The translations under genes were made by a program, and so were the position numbers. Below, in pieces: positions 58,874 to 64,000 of a stretch of DNA of 64,000 bases. Positions within the stretch are counted from its first letter, which is position 1; the number at the start of each line of letters is the position of its first letter. The stretch is from positions 14,829,748 through 14,893,747 of the forward strand of contig JAQFVV010012400.1 of the NCBI GenBank assembly GCA_028023455.1, in the 5' to 3' direction. Below the pieces are notes generated by a model, which saw only the letters and a program-made list of their open reading frames with translations, was not told where the DNA came from and made no database searches. The stretch is from Epiperipatus broadwayi. Taxonomy: Eukaryota > Onychophora > Udeonychophora > Euonychophora > Peripatidae.

Positions 58874-60445
58874 ATGGATACTGGACCGATGCCTGGGCCT
58901 TCGTCTCGGCCAGACTCTGATGCTATTCTGGATAATGTTGGAGGGTCATGCGTGCCAGTAGGAATATTCACTAAGTCTCCTGGGCTAAATTTTCCCATCA
59001 CCCGTGAGTATGAAATTAGTGATTTTTTTAATATATATTTTGATAGGAAGTTATATGAATATATATGTGCTGAGACAAATAAATATGCTGTAGAATGGAA
59101 AAAAGTTCGGGATTGGGGTAATCTGTCGCCCCGTGAACTGGATGCATTTTTTGGCATGATTATTTTAACAAATAGTGTGTCACGCGTGACCAAGTTTGAA
59201 TTCATTTGGTCTACGGATGAATATTTGCACCAGCTCGGACTTGCTAAAGTTATGACCCGCAATCGATTTATGTCAATTTTAGGTAATTTGCATTTTAGTG
59301 ATAGTAAAACCATGCCACCAATTAATAGTGATAAGTTTGATAGAATTTATAAAATCAGGCCTATTATAGATCACTGTAATGTCAATTTCAAGGCTGCATA
59401 TCAGATGCACCAAGAAATATCAGTTGATGAGGCAATTACCAAATTCAAGGGTCGTAATGTCATGAAACAGTATGATTCCTCAAAACTGGTAAAGAGAGGT
59501 TTCAGATGGTGGGCTTGTGCAGACAGCCATAATGGATATGTATACCATATGGAGTTGTACACAGGAAAAAGTGCAACTTCGAATGCTAGCCTGAAACTGG
59601 GGACCCGAGCAGTACTTTCTGTTATTTTGCCAGATCTTGCAAAACAGAACCACATAATTTTTTGTGACAGATATTTTACTAGCCCAGAATTAGCTAAAGA
59701 GCTATCTGCAAGTAAAATCTTTATATGTGGCACACAGAAAGTTGATAGGAGGGGTACTCCAGATAGCATTCGCAAAAAGTACAAAAATCATAAACAGATG
59801 AATAGAGGAGACTGTTATTCTGTTATGGACAGTGATCTTGAATTTCTAGTTTGGTTGGATAGGAAGCCAATTGTTATGCTAAATAATGCCTATCAACCAT
59901 CTGGAGATTTTACTGTAATTAGAAGACATAAAGATGGTTCAAAACATACATATCCATGTCCAATTGCAGTAAAAAAATACAACAGGTTCATGGGTGGGGT
60001 TGATTTAGCCAACCAGAAGCGCTCTGCATATGGTTGGGATAGGAAGTCTAGACGTTGGCCTATGCGTTTATTCTGGCATTGCTTTGATACAGCTATCACT
60101 AATTCATATATTTTATACACTTTATATATGGCACAAAAACAGCTGAAGCCTATATCCCATCTGGATTATAGGATAGCTTTATCAAAGAGCCTTATTGGTG
60201 ACTTCTCCTCCAGGAAGCTGAAGCCAACTGTCAGTGAAAGTGTTACACCTACTGTCCAGCATATCATTTGTGATCTGCGCATTGGTAAGGCACCAGGCAA
60301 AAGAAGATGTGTTGTTTGTTGGAGGAATAAAGTGCGGCACACAACAATCTTTGGCTGTGCTGCATGTGGATCTATTCCATTGTGCAAAGAGAGAGGCTGC
60401 TTTGCTATTTATCATAATAGTGGAGCAGTTCAAGCTCCTCTCTAA
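58874..60445 (+). CDS. piggyBac transposase (PGBD-like), DDD core intact
   Basis: A 523-codon uninterrupted frame. The transposase binds the terminal repeats and excises and integrates the element in the nucleus. N-terminal residues about 38-140 form the usual helical domain (FFNIYFDRKLYEYICAETNK; LDAFFGMIIL). Catalytic residues are D185 in ISVDEAITKFKGR, D265 in IIFCDRYFTS and D377 in RFMGGVDLANQ, the three DDD motifs of the family. W-rich RWWACADS follows the first. The C-terminus (about 478-515) is a cysteine-rich DNA-binding domain, CVVC…CAAC…C…C…H. The length is near the family norm, minus the acidic N-terminus, which sits one frameshift upstream. The protein could be functional from its own ATG if that N-terminus is dispensable. 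It resembles proteins annotated as piggyBac transposable element-derived protein 4-like. Confidence 0.97.
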   Translation: MDTGPMPGPSSRPDSDAILDNVGGSCVPVGIFTKSPGLNFPITREYEISDFFNIYFDRKLYEYICAETNKYAVEWKKVRDWGNLSPRELDAFFGMIILTNSVSRVTKFEFIWSTDEYLHQLGLAKVMTRNRFMSILGNLHFSDSKTMPPINSDKFDRIYKIRPIIDHCNVNFKAAYQMHQEISVDEAITKFKGRNVMKQYDSSKLVKRGFRWWACADSHNGYVYHMELYTGKSATSNASLKLGTRAVLSVILPDLAKQNHIIFCDRYFTSPELAKELSASKIFICGTQKVDRRGTPDSIRKKYKNHKQMNRGDCYSVMDSDLEFLVWLDRKPIVMLNNAYQPSGDFTVIRRHKDGSKHTYPCPIAVKKYNRFMGGVDLANQKRSAYGWDRKSRRWPMRLFWHCFDTAITNSYILYTLYMAQKQLKPISHLDYRIALSKSLIGDFSSRKLKPTVSESVTPTVQHIICDLRIGKAPGKRRCVVCWRNKVRHTTIFGCAACGSIPLCKERGCFAIYHNSGAVQAPL

Positions 60446-60485
60446 ATCTACATCCACAGTCACAACACATCACTCCCATCCTTAC

Positions 60486-60763
60486 TCAATCATCTTTCTA
60501 CTTTACAATAGGTAAGATATATTATTTTATTTATATCATTGTTCATTTATTGCATGATTATAGTTTCATTGTACTCTTGTTACAATTTTGTAAACTTTTG
60601 ATTTTTTTATTAGATGTTTCTCTATACATTTTTACCATTAACCCTGACTCAATCATCTTTCTACTTTACAATAGGTAAGATATATTATTTTATTTATATC
60701 ATTGTTCATTTATTGCATGATTATAGTTTCATTGTACTCTTGTTACAATTTTGTAATCTCATG
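60486..60763 (+). repeat. Two-copy repeat, period 163 bp
   Basis: ACTCAATCATCTTTCTACTT… to …TGTTACAATTTTGTAA occurs at about 60486-60598 and 60649-60761, almost identical. Each copy includes ACAATAGGTAAGATAT, a good-looking splice donor sequence. It lies just after the transposase stop. Confidence 0.88.
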
Positions 60764-60804
60764 ATTTTTGAAGTTTTAGATGGAACAAATGTATCTTTAT
60801 GTAT

Positions 60805-61696
60805 ATACAAGTTTATTCTACACAACTGAAATCTCATGTAATATTGGACATTTTGCACACTTTCTGGCTTCCTCAACCCATCCACTGGGTGTAACAGGCC
60901 CAGGTATTTGAACTCAGCCTTTCTTCATATCTTTTGTGCCAAATAAAAATATATTTACATACAAGTTTATTCTACACAACTGAAATCTCATGTAATATTG
61001 GACATTTTGCACACTTTCTGGCTTCCTCAACCCATCCACTGGGTGTAACAGGCCCAGGTATTTGAACTCAGCCTTTCTTCATATCTTTTGTGCCAAATAA
61101 AAATATATTTACATACAAGTTTATTCTACACAACTGAAATCTCATGTAATATTGGACATTTTGCACACTTTCTGGCTTCCTCAACCCATCCACTGGGTGT
61201 AACAGGCCCAGGTATTTGAACTCAGCCTTTCTTCATATCTTTTGTGCCAAATAAAAATATATTTACATACAAGTTTATTCTACACAACTGAAATCTCATG
61301 TAATATTGGACATTTTGCACACTTTCTGGCTTCCTCAACCCATCCACTGGGTGTAACAGGCCCAGGTATTTGAACTCAGCCTTTCTTCATATCTTTTGTG
61401 CCAAATAAAAATATATTTACATACAAGTTTATTCTACACAACTGAAATCTCATGTAATATTGGACATTTTGCACACTTTCTGGCTTCCTCAACCCATCCA
61501 CTGGGTGTAACAGGCCCAGGTATTTGAACTCAGCCTTTCTTCATATCTTTTGTGCCAAATAAAAATATATTTACATACAAGTTTATTCTACACAACTGAA
61601 ATCTCATGTAATATTGGACATTTTGCACACTTTCTGGCTTCCTCAACCCATCCACTGGGTGTAACAGGCCCAGGTATTTGAACTCAGACTTTCTTC
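60805..61696 (+). repeat. 154-bp tandem array, nearly six copies, inside the piggyBac
   Basis: The block beginning GTTTATTCTACACAACTGAA starts at 60811, 60965, 61119, 61273, 61427 and 61581, exactly 154 bases apart each time. By eye the copies are identical; the last one breaks off after 61696. Each unit contains an AATAAA poly(A)-signal-like word (GCCAAATAAAAAT) and a less AT-rich core (CATCCACTGGGTGTAACAGG). The reverse-strand ORFs in it merely reflect the repeat. The homogeneity means recent amplification or gene conversion. Confidence 0.96.
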
Positions 61697-61843
61697 CACA
61701 TATGTATTTAGTGATAATAAATATCTTTTTATATTTATTGATTTCTTTATTGTGTATTTTCTTCATTTTATTTTTTATTATATATTTTGAATACATTGTT
61801 CTGTTACTTTTTTCTCCACTAATAACCTTTCATATTGTTACAG

Positions 61844-61939
61844 ATAATTTACAAAAATGAACCTATCTGGCTGTGGAATGAAAATGGATCACAGCAAGTC
61901 GGCTGTTTTAGTAATTTTCTCAGGGAAAAATTACCTCAG
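61844..61939 (+). other. Exon-like segment inside the piggyBac 3' half
   Basis: 96 bases of higher GC are framed by CATATTGTTACAG (acceptor) and ACCTCAG|GTAAGA (consensus donor). They are open as 32 codons, phase 0, reading IIYKNEPIWLWNENGSQQVG and CFSNFLREKLPQ. I do not recognise the peptide. It could be a captured host exon, a vestige of a spliced element transcript, or chance. Confidence 0.35.
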
Positions 61940-62275
61940 GTAAGACTTCCAATATATCATTTTTTTTGTAAATTTGTGAGGAATGTGATGAAGTTGTTTA
62001 TGAAAGTGTCATTTTATCATTTGAATTTCAAAATTTAGGATTTGTGAATCAGTGTAAAAACAAACATTCTTAAATCTGTTATAAATATAATTTTTTTTAA
62101 CTTTTTCTTTATGAAATGATTATTTTAACAGCTTCATTATATTCTTTCATATATCTACTTGCTTTTACAACATTATTTTTATATATTTATTACATTCAAA
62201 CACAAAATATCTAAGTTATTAGAGTTAGGGTAAATTTTTCTAAAAATTAAAGATGGCCGCCTGGTTTTCAAAGGG

Positions 62276-62838
62276 TTAAATATATATAGAAATAAACAGA
62301 ATATTAGGTGTGAGTTAATTTATGATAATAGTAAGGAAAGTAGTTTATTGTTTAAGGCTCGAACGGGATCTTTAGCCACAAAAGAATATACATGTAAATG
62401 GAAAAATATGGGTGATTTATTTTGTAAATTATGTAAGGAAGGAATTGAAAATATTAGGCATTTGTTAATTGAATGTAAATGTTTGAAAACAGAAAGGGTA
62501 CATATAATGAAGTTGTGGAAAAATAAATATGAAGAGTGATTATACAGATAGTGAATTATTGGTTTTTATGCTGGGTTTGGGAAAAGATAAGGGGGATTTA
62601 GATATAAAGGCTATAGAGTTGACAAAAATTATGTTGTGGAAATGGGATAGAGCAAATTATGGGTAAATTTAGAGTGGGGAATGTAAAAGAAAGTGGCTAA
62701 CAGGTTTATCTGGGCATAATTGCTGAGATATTCTTGACTTCGTTTAAGGAGAAGCCATAATACATCACATCACATCACATAACAATATGAAGAGTGGGTA
62801 AAATTAAAAAGTAGAGAGAGTGGAAAAGGTTGAAATTT
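62276..62838 (+). pseudogene. LINE ORF2 C-terminus with zinc finger, split by a LINE fragment
   Basis: Continuation of the LINE ORF2 after the piggyBac: YRNKQNIRCELIYDNSKESS, LFKARTGSLATKEYTCKW, then DLFCKLCKEGIENIRHLLIE and CKC, the C-terminal zinc-binding domain (CxxC…H…C), up to KNKYEE at 62536. A 245-bp insertion then intervenes. The frame resumes at 62790 as EEWVKLKSRESGKG and stops at 62838. Relics of the same finger are at 27.4 kb and 45.8 kb. Confidence 0.85.
62526..62796 (+). mobile_element. 5'-truncated LINE tail with 13-bp target duplication
   Basis: AATATGAAGAGTG at 62526-62538 and 62784-62796 flanks a 245-bp insert (62539-62783). The insert starts inside a coding end (DSELLVFMLGLGKDKGDLDI, IKAIELTKIMLWKWDRANYG, then a stop). 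A short 3' untranslated region follows, ending in (ACATC)n: TACATCACATCACATCACAT. This is a typical target-primed, 5'-truncated LINE insertion, from a different but probably related LINE with a tandem-repeat tail. Confidence 0.88.
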
Positions 62839-63517
62839 AATGATTTTTTTTTTTTGTTATTTAAGTCTTTATAAGGAAATTGGGGAATATGATAACAGAA
62901 TAGTAGGACTAATGAAACAGTTTTAATGAAAATAGAATGAAGGGAGAATGGGGACACAAATCAGGGTTGGAAAATTAATCGGGTAATAAAAAATAAATTT
63001 AAATAGATTGTGCTTTGCAAGGTTTTGGAGAGAAGGAATGTTTATCTTGAATAACAATATCTCTGAGTATAGACTTATATCACATAAGGATAAATGATAT
63101 GTATAAAAAAAAAACATTTAAAATTGTTGAAAAGATGATTTGAAGAATGTGAATGTGCGATTAGGGACAGTGGAGTAAATTTAAAGAAGGCTTGTGAGTA
63201 ATATGAGATTAAAATCTACATGAACAATAGTGTTGCAGCTTTTTAAACGAGATGTTACATTCAGGTTGGGGGATACTAGGGGAATTATTTTTTAATATAC
63301 TGTACAGTATTAACAATTAAACTAAGAAAAGAGAGGGAATATATCTATGTAAGAACAATGTGAATAAAAAAAAAGATAAGAATTTTTTTTTTTTTTTTAC
63401 ATATCATATATGGGTATAATTGTAAAATAAAAAAGAGCTAATATATAAATGTAAAATTGTAGTAACTGAAAATAACTACTTATGTTGCTCAGACACATGC
63501 AATAAAAATAATAATAA
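62839..63517 (+). other. 3' untranslated region of the SGNH LINE (probable)
   Basis: Purine-rich, non-coding sequence running to AATAAAAATAATAATAAAG at about 63500-63518, a plausible LINE 3' tail. No clear target duplication was found with the 5' side, so the end is tentative. Confidence 0.45.
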
Positions 63518-64000
63518 AGTACATCAATATCTTTAGTCTGTTAAATTCAGCAGGTCAAGTTCTGGTTTAAACTTTGAAGCATATTATTTTTACTTATTGT
63601 GTACAAATTTATTGTACACAAATTAATCAAGCTAGTTTAATGTTTTCTGTATTATTTTAAATTACATATTACTAATTTCAGTAGTATGTAAATAACTTAT
63701 TACCATCTTGAATATGTAACATTTAAGATTATAATCATATCACAGAACATTCTCATTCCAAATACATTACTCAAAATTATTTTTGAAGGCAGCCTCAAAA
63801 TGAGACATTTTAATAAAGTTGCAAATAATTTTTCTTTTCATTTACCAATGCCATTAATAATAACTGTCAACCTTTTCAAATATCCTTGTTCATTTATTTT
63901 CCAGTATACAGTATATGTTGAAGGTCAGATAAAAGAGGAATTCTTCTTTTGTCAGACTGAATAAATGGGCATTGATAAATGAAAAGTAAAATTATTTGCA
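63518..64000. other. AT-rich stretch to the window end
   Basis: No supported feature. Confidence 0.5.

Larger units (their letters stand above)
58410..62279 (+). mobile_element. piggyBac transposon with TTAA target duplication
   Basis: TTAA at 58410-58413 and 62276-62279 flank a 3862-bp element (58414-62275). Its ends are CCCTTTGACAACCAG and, read inward from the right, CCCTTTGAAAACCAG: 14 of 15 bases match. Deleting the element and one TTAA joins the LINE ORF2 in frame (…ESKKSLNIYRNKQ…), so the boundaries are certain. It encodes a DDD transposase at 58671-60445. The 1.8-kb 3' half is non-coding apart from an exon-like segment and contains two tandem repeat blocks. Its GC content is higher than that of its surroundings. 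The piggyBac superfamily cuts and pastes at TTAA and excises without a footprint. Confidence 0.97.
54657..63515 (+). mobile_element. SGNH-ORF1 LINE carrying two nested insertions
   Basis: ORF1 with an SGNH hydrolase domain and ORF2 with endonuclease, RT and a C-terminal zinc finger follow each other on the plus strand. ORF1 has no good ATG near its start and its frame is open from 54657, so the element may be 5'-truncated. ORF2 is interrupted by a piggyBac element (58410-62279) and later by a small LINE fragment (62526-62796). The 3' untranslated region probably ends in the AATAAAAATAATAATAAA tail near 63500-63517. An esterase-like ORF1 together with this RT type is known from CR1-like and related LINE clades. 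Assignment beyond that needs a phylogeny. Confidence 0.85.

Noticed and set aside
58717-59313. 198-codon minus-strand ORF opposite the transposase
   Set aside because: Shadow of the transposase gene; no known domain, and the plus strand is clearly coding.
61530-61796. 88-codon minus-strand ORF in the satellite array
   Set aside because: It is a by-product of the 154-bp repeat and leaves the array into unrelated sequence; no family resemblance.
1-64000. CRISPR array, bacterial operon, rRNA or prophage
   Set aside because: No spaced direct repeats, no ribosome binding site-linked genes, no rRNA sequence; the base composition and element types are those of a eukaryotic nuclear genome.

Overview
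The window looks like repeat-dense, strongly AT-rich nuclear DNA from an invertebrate animal; by eye roughly three quarters of bases are A or T. No complete host gene, rRNA gene or functional tRNA gene can be supported. Almost every recognisable coding trace belongs to a eukaryotic transposable element: Ty3/gypsy, several non-LTR (LINE) families, Penelope-like elements, hAT and piggyBac. The mix fits a cnidarian, chelicerate, mollusc or similar genome, but the sequence alone does not decide the phylum.

Layout. 1-2964: internally deleted Ty3/gypsy element with both LTRs (the left one cut by the window edge). 4240-5239: 1-kb foldback element with TTAA at both ends, whose terminal module recurs at 11872 and 20458-20700. 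12.3-12.9 kb: LINE C-terminal fragment and a tRNA-like SINE trace. 15.1 kb: a weak exon-like segment. 16.4-17.5 kb: two decayed tandem arrays. 19081-19590: deleted hAT element with a perfect 8-bp target duplication. 23.6-24.2 kb: Penelope-like GIY-YIG fragment. 24.8-27.1 kb: decayed hAT transposase gene split by a 648-bp foldback insertion with a 13-bp duplication.

27.3-31.9 kb: a minus-strand LINE RT relic split by a nearly full-length RTE-type LINE (28394-31702) with a perfect 17-bp duplication. 33-38.5 kb: two more LINE relics and hairpin elements. 38.8-41.9 kb: an LTR-like structure whose ends are long inverted repeats, followed by a tRNA-Lys-like primer binding site and a direct repeat of its middle part. 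43.8-44.5 kb: minus-strand Penelope-like GIY-YIG relic between inverted arms. 45-48 kb: another LINE relic, foldback elements and a 78-bp tandem duplication. 53.2-54.0 kb: a GC-richer module with a roughly 28-bp minisatellite.

54.7-63.5 kb is the centrepiece. A LINE encodes an SGNH-hydrolase ORF1 and an endonuclease/RT ORF2. A piggyBac element (58414-62275, TTAA on both sides) has inserted in ORF2, and removing it with one TTAA leaves the LINE reading frame continuous. Inside the piggyBac lie a nearly intact DDD transposase gene, about six copies of a 154-bp tandem repeat, and a 96-bp segment with good splice sites. Further downstream the same LINE ORF is broken again by a 245-bp 5'-truncated LINE tail with a 13-bp duplication. 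The relics at 27.3-31.9 kb and 45.7-46.2 kb belong to the same LINE lineage. The window is thus a stack of nested insertions whose relative ages can be read from the sequence.
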